A stretch of 5,049 nucleotides of DNA, from the NCBI GenBank assembly GCA_026997055.1, contig JALWJU010000236.1:1-5049 (forward strand). The letters are read 5' to 3'. This DNA comes from Paracoccaceae bacterium (lineage in GTDB: Bacteria > Pseudomonadota > Alphaproteobacteria > Rhodobacterales > Rhodobacteraceae). Below, in pieces: positions 1-4,851 of the stretch (position 1 is its first letter; each line of letters starts with the position of its first letter). Under the pieces are notes generated by a model. That model was not told where the DNA came from. It saw only the letters and a program-made list of their open reading frames with translations, and searched no databases. The position numbers and the translations under genes are program-made.

Positions 1-866
1 ACCACAGGGATGCGCGCGCCTGGGAAGTCACCCGCGCCGGGCGCCACATGGCGGTCTTCATCGCCGATTACTTCGCCCGCCCCTCCAAGCGCTCCGGCGC
101 CTGGTGCTCGGCCATGCGCTCCCAGCAGAAGCTCGCCGGCGACATCCGCCCCATCGTCCTCAATATCTGCAATTTCGCCAGGCCCCCCGAAGGCACCCCG
201 GCGCTGCTGTCCTGGGATGACGCGCGCACGCTGTTTCACGAATTCGGCCACGCCCTGCACCACATGCTGTCGGACGTGACCTACGAAAGCCTCTCGGGCA
301 CCTCGGTCGCGCGCGACTTCGTCGAGCTTCCGAGCCAGCTCTACGAGCACTGGCTCGAAGTGCCCGAAGTGCTGGAGCGCTTCGCCCGCCACGCCGAAAC
401 CGGCGCGCCGATGCCCGAAAACCTGCGCGAAAAGCTGCTGGGCGCGGCCACATACGACATGGGCTTTCAGACCGTCGAATACATCGCCTCGGCGCTGGTG
501 GATCTGGCCTTTCACCAAGGCCCCGCGCCTGCCGACCCGATGCAGAAACAGGCCGAGGTGCTGGAAGAGATCGCCATGCCCCGCGCCATCCGCATGCGCC
601 ACGCCACGCCGCATTTCGCCCATGTCTTCGCCGGCGACGGCTACAGCGCGGGCTATTACAGCTACATGTGGTCCGAGGTGATGGATGCCGACGCCTTCGC
701 CGCCTTCGAGGAGGCGGGCGATGCCTTCGACCCCGCCCTGGCCGCCCGCCTCGAGGCGCATATCCTGTCGCGCGGCGGCAGCGCAGAGGCCGAAGACCTC
801 TACAAGGCCTTCCGCGGTCGCCTGCCCGGCGTGGACGCCCTGCTCAAGGGGCGCGGGCTGGCCTGA
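1..866 (+). CDS. M3-family zinc metallopeptidase (oligopeptidase A / Dcp-like), 3' part
   Basis: The reading frame is open from the left edge (first full codon at base 3), so the gene starts outside the window. The ATG at 48 is internal: the residues before it (HRDARAWEVTRAGRH) already match the family. About 287 residues are visible of the roughly 650-700 usual for bacterial M3 enzymes. The zinc motif HEFGH lies at 237-251, and the third ligand Glu is 25 residues after the second His (codon 324-326, in VELPSQ), which is the M3 spacing. Nearer the C-terminus, GDGYSAGYYSYMWSEV matches the Gly/Tyr-rich substrate-binding segment of the family. Enzymes of this family are typically cytoplasmic and cleave short peptides left by protein turnover. 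The KRSGAWCSAMRSQ segment looks more Dcp-like than PrlC-like, but I cannot decide between endo-oligopeptidase and peptidyl-dipeptidase. The stop is TGA at 864-866. The gene converges on the ArsC-like gene with a 12-base gap. Confidence 0.95.
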   Translation, partial: HRDARAWEVTRAGRHMAVFIADYFARPSKRSGAWCSAMRSQQKLAGDIRPIVLNICNFARPPEGTPALLSWDDARTLFHEFGHALHHMLSDVTYESLSGTSVARDFVELPSQLYEHWLEVPEVLERFARHAETGAPMPENLREKLLGAATYDMGFQTVEYIASALVDLAFHQGPAPADPMQKQAEVLEEIAMPRAIRMRHATPHFAHVFAGDGYSAGYYSYMWSEVMDADAFAAFEEAGDAFDPALAARLEAHILSRGGSAEAEDLYKAFRGRLPGVDALLKGRGLA

Positions 867-878
867 CCGGCGCCGCCT

Positions 879-1214
879 TCAGCCCAACAGCCGCGCCTGC
901 ACCTCCTTCGACCAGCCGGCGCTCACATGCCCCTCGCCCATGATCAGCGGCCGCTTCATCAGCACCGGATATTCCAGCATCAGCGCCACCAGGTCGCGCC
1001 CGCGCTCTTCCTCTCCCAGCCTGCGCCAGGTCGGCGAGCGCGTGGCCAGCAGACCCTCGCGCCCCAGCGCCTCCAGCGCCGCGCGCAGCACCGATTCCGG
1101 CACCCCGTCGGCGCGAATATCGACCACATCGAGCACATGCCCCGCCGCCTCCAGCGCCCGGCGCGCCTTGCGGCAGGTATCGCACGACTTCAGACAGTAG
1201 AAATCCAGCTTCAC
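879..1214 (-). CDS. ArsC/Spx/YffB-family thioredoxin-fold protein
   Basis: This 111-residue protein has the length and layout of the ArsC/Spx/YffB family. An N-terminal beta strand leads into the redox loop (FYCLKSCDTCRKARRALE), with Cys7, Cys11 and Cys14. Cys11 sits where the ArsC catalytic Cys lies, and Cys11-Cys14 form an Spx-like CxxC. Further family marks are TRSPTWRRLG (about 58-67) and the C-terminal EYPVLMKRPLI (about 81-91) with its conserved Arg-Pro. Such proteins include glutaredoxin-dependent arsenate reductases but also members with no proven arsenate activity. No arsR, arsB or acr3 is visible, so an 'arsenate reductase' label would be weakly supported here. The start is GTG at 1214-1212, chosen because a perfect AGGAGG lies five bases upstream and the family N-terminus begins there. 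The stop is TGA. The CDF transporter gene lies upstream on the same strand, 76 bases away across a hairpin. Confidence 0.92.
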   Translation of the reverse strand: MKLDFYCLKSCDTCRKARRALEAAGHVLDVVDIRADGVPESVLRAALEALGREGLLATRSPTWRRLGEEERGRDLVALMLEYPVLMKRPLIMGEGHVSAGWSKEVQARLLG

Positions 1215-1219
1215 TCTTC

Positions 1220-1225
1220 CCTCCT
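1220..1225 (-). promoter_or_regulatory. Ribosome binding site fixing the GTG start of the ArsC-like gene
   Basis: The minus strand reads AGGAGG at 1225-1220, followed by five bases and then GTG at 1214. It lies in a purine-rich run (GGCAAGAGGAAGAGGAGG) that continues from the hairpin-associated repeat element upstream. The perfect match and good spacing support the GTG start. Confidence 0.8.
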
Positions 1226-1255
1226 CTTCCTCTTGCCAAAATATCCCGGGGGGTT

Positions 1256-1276
1256 CCGGGGGGCAGCGCCCCCCGG
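1256..1276 (-). terminator. GC-rich hairpin between the CDF gene and the ArsC-like gene, terminator-like
   Basis: CCGGGGGGC at 1256-1264 is perfectly complementary to GCCCCCCGG at 1268-1276, giving a 9-bp stem with a 3-base loop (AGC). It starts 14 bases after the CDF stop codon (minus strand). On that strand the hairpin is followed by a C-rich stretch and then GATATTTT, so the T-tract is displaced and short. Termination is therefore plausible but probably leaky. A second copy of the CCGGGGGG arm at 1246-1253 could compete for the same partner. The hairpin plus TATTTT plus GGCAAGAGGAAGAG layout resembles an intergenic motif I recall from Rhodobacteraceae genomes; that part is memory, not a search. 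Confidence 0.5.
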
Positions 1277-1290
1277 CGGGTCGTGGCGCA

Positions 1291-2211
1291 TCAGCGCCGC
1301 GAAATCTCTCTCGACGGGTCCTCCGGATGCGGCTCCACCCCCACCGGGTCCTTGTGGATCAGCACATCCGACCCCGGATAGGCCCTCAGCAATGCCCGGC
1401 GCAGGGCGGCGCCGATCGCATGGGCCTCCTCCAGGCTCTGGCGCCCGTCCAGCTCGATATGCACGACGATGAACAGCCGCGAGCCCGAAACCCGCGTCTT
1501 GAGATCGTGAAAGCCATGCACCCCCTCCCAGCCGCGCACGATTTCGGCAATCCCCTCGATCACCTCCGGCGCCGCCTGCCGATCCATCAGCGCATCCCAG
1601 GCGGCGCGAAAGATCCGCACCGCCCCCGCCGCCAGCAGCAGCGCCGCCCCCAGCGCCACCACCGAATCGACCTGCCCCAGCCCCCAGCGCGCCGAGGCCC
1701 AGAGCGAGATCAGCGCGCCGATATTGGGGATCAGGTCGCCGAGATAATGCAGGCTGTCGGCGGCCACCACCCGGCTGCCGGTGCGCGCCACCACCCGGCG
1801 CTGCCAGGCCACCAGGGCCAGCGTGAGCGCGATCGAGATCAGCAGGACCACGGCCCCCGTGCCTTCGGCGGCGATCGGACTGGGCGCGCCCGATCCCAGC
1901 CGCATCAGCGCGCCCGCGCCGATCGCTCCGGCCACGGCCAGGATGAACAGGCTCTGGCCCAGCGCCGCCAGGTCCTCGGCGGCGCTGTGGCCGAAATTAT
2001 GGTCCTCGTCGGCGGGCCGCGCCGCGTACCGTATCGCCGCCAGCCCGGCCAGCGACACCATCAGATCCATCGCCGAATCCGCCAGCGTCGCGGCCACCGA
2101 CAGCGCCCGGGTCTCGCCATAGGCCCAGAGCTTGAGCGCCACCAGCACGAGCGCCACGGCGACCGAGGCCAGCCCGGCGGAAAGGTTCAGTCTCCCGCTC
2201 TCCCGTTCCAT
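1291..2211 (-). CDS. Cation diffusion facilitator (CDF) family metal transporter, FieF/YiiP-like
   Basis: This inner-membrane divalent-metal/proton antiporter would export metals such as zinc or iron from the cytoplasm. From ATG 2211 it has 306 residues: six hydrophobic segments (roughly 11-31, 38-60, 83-104, 118-138, 152-174, 183-203) and a cytoplasmic C-terminal domain (about 212-292). Metal-site residues fall almost exactly where they do in E. coli FieF: Asp45 and Asp49 (ADSAMD) with His155 and Asp159 (DSLHYLGD) for the transport site, Asp68/His71/His75 (DEDHNFGH) for the second site, and His232, His251, His264, His286 and Asp288 for the regulatory domain. A longer start at 2265 would add 18 residues that do not look like the family N-terminus, and neither start has a strong Shine-Dalgarno. 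The DxxxD plus HxxxD site suits Zn/Fe/Cd-type transport, but the substrate cannot be fixed from sequence. No metal-responsive regulator is adjacent. Confidence 0.93.
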   Translation of the reverse strand: MERESGRLNLSAGLASVAVALVLVALKLWAYGETRALSVAATLADSAMDLMVSLAGLAAIRYAARPADEDHNFGHSAAEDLAALGQSLFILAVAGAIGAGALMRLGSGAPSPIAAEGTGAVVLLISIALTLALVAWQRRVVARTGSRVVAADSLHYLGDLIPNIGALISLWASARWGLGQVDSVVALGAALLLAAGAVRIFRAAWDALMDRQAAPEVIEGIAEIVRGWEGVHGFHDLKTRVSGSRLFIVVHIELDGRQSLEEAHAIGAALRRALLRAYPGSDVLIHKDPVGVEPHPEDPSREISRR

Positions 2212-2386
2212 GCCCCCGGCTAGCGTGCCCGAGCGCGCAGTGCAAGCCGCCTCTGGGTCCGCCATTACCCGCCCGAGGGGGCAAGAACGCGGAATTTTCC
2301 CCTTACATCCCGGCGCCGCAAGATGGTTAACACGCCCACCGGCAGGGGGAGGGCCGGCCTGTCAGACCTCCCGGGGAGGACGCGCA
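2212..2386. promoter_or_regulatory. Divergent intergenic region between the CDF gene and the small glycine-rich gene
   Basis: These 175 bases must hold the promoters of both divergently transcribed genes, but I could not place a -35/-10 pair with confidence on either strand. Visible elements are an 8-base palindrome GGCCGGCC (2352-2359), GTTAAC (2326-2331) and the CCTCC/GGAGG inverted repeat just before the 2387 start. An A/T-rich patch at 2291-2306 (GGAATTTTCC and nearby) is the most promoter-like base composition. If the longer CDF start at 2265 is right, the region shrinks to 2266-2386. Confidence 0.35.
2375..2380 (+). promoter_or_regulatory. Ribosome binding site of the small glycine-rich gene
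   Basis: GGAGGA at 2375-2380 stands six bases before the ATG at 2387, supporting that start over longer in-frame alternatives. The SD core GGAGG (2375-2379) can pair with CCTCC at 2367-2371 across a CGG loop, so it could be partly occluded in the mRNA. Confidence 0.75.
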
Positions 2387-2674
2387 ATGGAACTGATCAT
2401 TTCTCTCGTCTCGGGCGCCGTGGGCGGCAATGTCGCCGGCGGCCTGCTCAAGAATCTCAATCTCGGCGTGCTGGGCAATTCGCTCGCGGGCATCGTCGGC
2501 GGCGGCATCGGCGGCCAGGTGCTCTCGATGCTGGGCGCGGGCGGCATGGCCGAAGCGGCCGCCTCCGGCGGCATGGACCTCGCCTCGATCGCCGGCAGCG
2601 TGGCTTCGGGCGGCGTCGGCGGTGGCGCGGTGCTGGCGGTGGTCGGCATGGTCAGGAACATGATGGCCAGGTAA
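2387..2674 (+). CDS. Small glycine-zipper hypothetical protein (95 aa)
   Basis: I do not recognise a characterised function. The 95 residues are built almost entirely of Gly, Ala, Val, Leu, Ile, Ser and Met, with few charges: Glu2, Lys22, Glu56, Asp64, Arg90 and Arg95. Glycine-zipper spacing (GxxxGxxxG) occurs at 10/14/18 and 35/39/43, with a third Gly cluster at 76/78/79/80. Three stretches therefore share the theme of a short hydrophobic helix followed by a Gly-rich turn (8-19, 30-43, 70-82). The protein could insert in or line a membrane, or pack as a helical oligomer, but there is no cleavable signal peptide and no catalytic motif. Similar short Gly-rich proteins are, to my memory, conserved hypotheticals in alphaproteobacteria. 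The start is fixed by GGAGGA six bases upstream and the stop is TAA. It lies 90 bases before sseA, with hairpins between, so it is probably its own unit. Confidence 0.82.
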   Translation: MELIISLVSGAVGGNVAGGLLKNLNLGVLGNSLAGIVGGGIGGQVLSMLGAGGMAEAAASGGMDLASIAGSVASGGVGGGAVLAVVGMVRNMMAR

Positions 2675-2693
2675 CAACGCAACAACCGCCTTT

Positions 2694-2712
2694 CGAGGCC
2701 CGCGGGGCCTTG
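2694..2712 (+). terminator. Small hairpin after the glycine-rich gene, possible weak terminator
   Basis: AGGCCC (2696-2701) pairs with GGGCCT (2705-2710) around a GCG loop, and the stem can extend by a G-T and a C-G pair to 2694/2712. It begins 20 bases after the TAA stop. Only TGCCCTTTGC follows, so the T-tract is poor. It may stop or protect the end of the upstream transcript, but the evidence is structural only. Confidence 0.3.
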
Positions 2713-2718
2713 CCCTTT

Positions 2719-2763
2719 GCGCCCCCAGTTTGTAGCCAGAGAGAGCAAGCAAGCTGGGGGCGT
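2719..2763 (+). promoter_or_regulatory. Inverted repeat overlapping the sseA Shine-Dalgarno region
   Basis: CGCCCCCAG at 2720-2728 is perfectly complementary to CTGGGGGCG at 2754-2762. The helix can continue inward through T-G, T-A, T-A, G-C and T-G pairs (2729-2733 with 2749-2753), and a G-T pair can be added outside (2719/2763), leaving a loop of about 15 bases. The right arm holds GGGGG (2756-2760), the only SD-like stretch at normal distance from the ATG at 2765. In RNA the repeat would hide that site; in DNA it could be an operator. It matches no riboswitch class I can recall. Confidence 0.4.
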
Positions 2764-2764
2764 C

Positions 2765-3619
2765 ATGCCATATTCCGATCCGCGCATACTCGTTTCCACC
2801 GACTGGCTGGAATCCCACCTCAAGGACCCGGACCTGCGCATCCTCGATGCTTCGTGGTATCTGCCGCAGGACGGGCGCGACGTGGCGGGCGAATATGCCG
2901 CCGAACACATCCCCGGCGCGCGGTTCTTCGATATCGACGAAATCGCCGATCTTCGCAGCGACCTGCCGCACATGGCGCCGCCGGTCGAGAAATTCATGTC
3001 GCGGATGCGCGCCATGGGGGTGGGCGACGGGCATCAGGTGGTGGTCTATGACAGCGCCGGGCTGCTGAGCGCGGCGCGCGTCTGGTGGCTGTTTCGCCTG
3101 ATGGGGCAGATGGATGTGGCGGTGCTCGACGGCGGCCTGCCCAAGTGGAAGGCCGAGGGCCGCCCGCTCGAAGACCTGCCGCCGGTGATCCGCGACCGCC
3201 ACATGGTGGTGCGCTTCCAGAACCAGCTGCTGCGCGACGTCACCCAGGTCGCCCGCGCCTCCAAGCTCGGCGATCACGAGATCGTCGATGCCCGCTCGCC
3301 CGGCCGCTTCGCCGGCACCGAGCCCGAGCCGCGCGAGGGCCTGCGCGGCGGCCATATCCCCGGCTCGAAGAACCTCCCCTTTACCGAGTTGCTCAACGAA
3401 GACGGCACCATGAAGGACGAAGCCGGCCTCAGAGCTGCCTTCGACGCCGCCGGGGTGGACCTCTCAAAGCCCGTGATCAGCACCTGCGGATCCGGCGTCA
3501 CCGCCTGCATCATCGACCTCGCCCTGGAACGCCTCGGCCACCGCGACCACGCCGTCTATGATGGCTCATGGTCGGAATGGGGCATGTATAACGACCTGAA
3601 AGTGGAAACAGGAGCCTGA
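2765..3619 (+). CDS. sseA: 3-mercaptopyruvate sulfurtransferase (tandem rhodanese)
   Basis: The enzyme moves sulfur from 3-mercaptopyruvate to thiol acceptors or cyanide, releasing pyruvate, normally in the cytoplasm. It has 284 residues, the usual size, in two rhodanese domains. The N-terminal domain (about 5-135) carries EHIPGARFFDIDEI and has Asp96 (VYDSAG) where a catalytic Cys would be, so it is the inactive one. The C-terminal domain (about 165-280) has the active-site loop CGSGVTA with Cys241 (codon 3485-3487); this loop marks mercaptopyruvate rather than thiosulfate sulfurtransferases. PEPREGLRGGHIPG (187-200) carries the arginines of the substrate region, and DGSWSEWG (267-274) is the C-terminal rhodanese signature. 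The ATG at 2765 fits the family N-terminus (MPYSDPRILVST). An upstream TTG at 2717 would add 16 unrelated residues encoded by the inverted repeat. The gene ends one base before tyrB, which indicates co-transcription. Confidence 0.95.
   Translation: MPYSDPRILVSTDWLESHLKDPDLRILDASWYLPQDGRDVAGEYAAEHIPGARFFDIDEIADLRSDLPHMAPPVEKFMSRMRAMGVGDGHQVVVYDSAGLLSAARVWWLFRLMGQMDVAVLDGGLPKWKAEGRPLEDLPPVIRDRHMVVRFQNQLLRDVTQVARASKLGDHEIVDARSPGRFAGTEPEPREGLRGGHIPGSKNLPFTELLNEDGTMKDEAGLRAAFDAAGVDLSKPVISTCGSGVTACIIDLALERLGHRDHAVYDGSWSEWGMYNDLKVETGA
3610..3614 (+). promoter_or_regulatory. tyrB ribosome binding site inside the end of sseA
   Basis: AGGAG at 3610-3614 lies in the last codons of sseA, six bases before the tyrB ATG at 3621. 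The sseA TGA (3617-3619) falls between the two. Terminating sseA ribosomes would cover this site, so translational coupling is likely. Confidence 0.75.
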
Positions 3620-3620
3620 A

Positions 3621-4805
3621 ATGTTCGAAAAGTTACAGCCGCAGCCCGCTGACAAGATCATGGCCCTGATGAAGATGTACCGCGAGGACCCGCGCGAGGG
3701 CAAGATCGACCTCGGCGTGGGCGTTTACAGGAACGCCCAGGGCCAGACCCCGGTCATGCGCGCGGTGAAGGCGGCTGAAAGGCGGCTCTGGGAGGAGCAG
3801 ACCACCAAGGTCTATACGGCGCTTGCGGGCGACCCGGCCTTCGGCAATGCGCTGAGCGGCCTGGTGCTGGGCGATGCGGTGGCGCGCGACCGGCTGGCGA
3901 TGACCGCCCAGCCCGGCGGCACCGGGGCGATCCACCAGGCGATGGAGCTGATCCGCATGGCGCGCCCCGATGCCACCGTCTGGATCTCGAACCCGACCTG
4001 GCCCAACCACCCCTCGATCATCCGCCATGTGGGGCTGGCCATGGCCGAATACCGCTATTTCGACGAAGCCACCCGCGGGCTCGATTTCGCCGGCATGATC
4101 GAGGATCTGGGAAAGGTACAGGCGGGCGACGTGGTGCTGCTGCATGGCTGCTGCCACAACCCCACCGGCGCCAACCCGACCGGGCAGGAATGGGACGAGA
4201 TCATCGCCGTTCTGCAAAAGAGAGGCGCCGTGCCGCTGATCGACATCGCCTATCAGGGCTTCGGCGACGGGCTCGAAGAAGACGCCGCCGCCACCCGCAG
4301 GATCGCCGCCGCCCTGCCCGAAACCATCATCGCGGCATCGTGTTCGAAGAATTTCGGCATCTACCGCGAGCGTACCGGCCTTCTGATGGCGGTGAGCGAA
4401 AATGCCAAAGCCACCGGCGTGACCCAGCAGAACCTCACCCACCTGAACCGGCAGAATTTCTCCTTCCCGCCCGATCACGGCGCGCGGCTGGTGACCATGA
4501 TCCTCGAGGACGAAGCCCTGCGCGCCGACTGGGAAGCAGAGCTCGAAGAAGTGCGCAAGGGCATGCTCGCCCTGCGCGAGAAGCTCGCCGCCGAGCTGCG
4601 CCGCACCACCGGCTCGGACCGCTACGGCTTCCTCGCCCAGCACCGCGGCATGTTCTCGCGCATCGGCGCGCCGGCCGACAAGGTCGAGGAACTGCGGGTG
4701 AAGCACGGCATCTACATGGTCGGCGACAGCCGCATGAATATCGCCGGGCTGAACGAACAGACCGTCACGGTGCTGGCCGAAGCCATTGCCGATGTCGGGC
4801 TGTAA
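3621..4805 (+). CDS. tyrB: Aromatic amino acid / aspartate aminotransferase (PLP fold type I)
   Basis: This PLP enzyme transfers amino groups between aromatic or dicarboxylic amino acids and 2-oxoglutarate, the last step of Phe/Tyr synthesis; it acts in the cytoplasm as a dimer. The protein has 394 residues, the same as the Paracoccus denitrificans aromatic aminotransferase as I recall it. Expected residues are present: Lys243 in AASCSKNFG (Schiff base with PLP), Arg251 in YRERTG (phosphate), Trp127 in NPTWPNH, Asn180 in HGCCHNPTGANPT, Asp208 and Tyr211 in LIDIAYQGFGDG, and Arg371 in DSRMNIAGL, which binds the substrate alpha-carboxylate. Family membership is certain. The split between aromatic and aspartate preference is inferred from overall resemblance to the Paracoccus enzyme. 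The start at 3621 fits the family N-terminus and has AGGAG upstream. It is the second gene of a pair with sseA, one base apart. Such enzymes can also accept cysteine, yielding 3-mercaptopyruvate, the substrate of its neighbour. Confidence 0.94.
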   Translation: MFEKLQPQPADKIMALMKMYREDPREGKIDLGVGVYRNAQGQTPVMRAVKAAERRLWEEQTTKVYTALAGDPAFGNALSGLVLGDAVARDRLAMTAQPGGTGAIHQAMELIRMARPDATVWISNPTWPNHPSIIRHVGLAMAEYRYFDEATRGLDFAGMIEDLGKVQAGDVVLLHGCCHNPTGANPTGQEWDEIIAVLQKRGAVPLIDIAYQGFGDGLEEDAAATRRIAAALPETIIAASCSKNFGIYRERTGLLMAVSENAKATGVTQQNLTHLNRQNFSFPPDHGARLVTMILEDEALRADWEAELEEVRKGMLALREKLAAELRRTTGSDRYGFLAQHRGMFSRIGAPADKVEELRVKHGIYMVGDSRMNIAGLNEQTVTVLAEAIADVGL

Positions 4806-4851
4806 CGGCTGAAGAAGAGCCGCGAGGCGGGGCCGCGCCCCGGCCCGCCTC
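4806..4851. terminator. Two hairpins between convergent tyrB and ferredoxin genes, probable bidirectional terminator region
   Basis: Directly after the tyrB TAA, CGGCT (4806-4810) pairs with AGCCG (4818-4822) around GAAGAAG. Next, GAGGCGGG (4824-4831) pairs perfectly with CCCGCCTC (4844-4851). The second stem runs into the ferredoxin stop codon (TCA on the plus strand, 4850-4852). Inside it, GGGGC/GCCCC (4829-4833/4837-4841) offers an alternative pairing. Neither strand has a T-tract directly after the stems, so intrinsic termination would be inefficient; the call rests on position between convergent genes and on symmetry. Confidence 0.4.

Noticed and set aside
48..866. Treating the ATG at 48 as the true start of the metallopeptidase
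   Set aside because: The frame stays open to the window edge, and the preceding residues (RAWEVTRAGRH) match the family, so the gene is cut by the window and not short.
868..875. Palindrome CGGCGCCG between the convergent metallopeptidase and ArsC-like genes as a terminator
   Set aside because: With only 8 bases it cannot form a useful stem and loop, there is no T-tract, and such palindromes are common at this GC content.
1327..2223. Plus-strand frame (298 codons) antisense to the CDF gene
   Set aside because: The translation is dominated by Arg, His, Gln and Pro, as expected from reverse reading of a GC-rich membrane protein gene; the CDF metal-site residues on the other strand are decisive.
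2303..2332. Possible promoter TTACAT / TTAACA upstream of the glycine-zipper gene
   Set aside because: The hexamers match the -35/-10 consensus poorly even at 18-base spacing; too weak to call.
2387..2674. Glycine-zipper protein as a class II bacteriocin or microcin precursor
   Set aside because: There is no double-glycine leader cleavage site placed after a charged leader, no immunity gene and no dedicated transporter nearby; high Gly content alone is not enough.
2717..2764. Upstream TTG start for sseA adding 16 residues
   Set aside because: The added residues derive from the inverted-repeat leader and are unlike any SseA N-terminus; the ATG at 2765 begins the familiar MPYSDPRILVST.
2327..3355. 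Long minus-strand frame (342 codons) antisense to the small gene and sseA
   Set aside because: It is rich in Arg, Ala, His and Gly with no family motif and covers two well-supported genes. It is a typical open antisense frame in high-GC coding DNA.
3633..4706. Long minus-strand frame (357 codons) antisense to tyrB
   Set aside because: Its length simply mirrors the aminotransferase gene; the sequence has low-complexity Gly/His/Arg composition, no recognisable domain and no supporting ribosome binding site.
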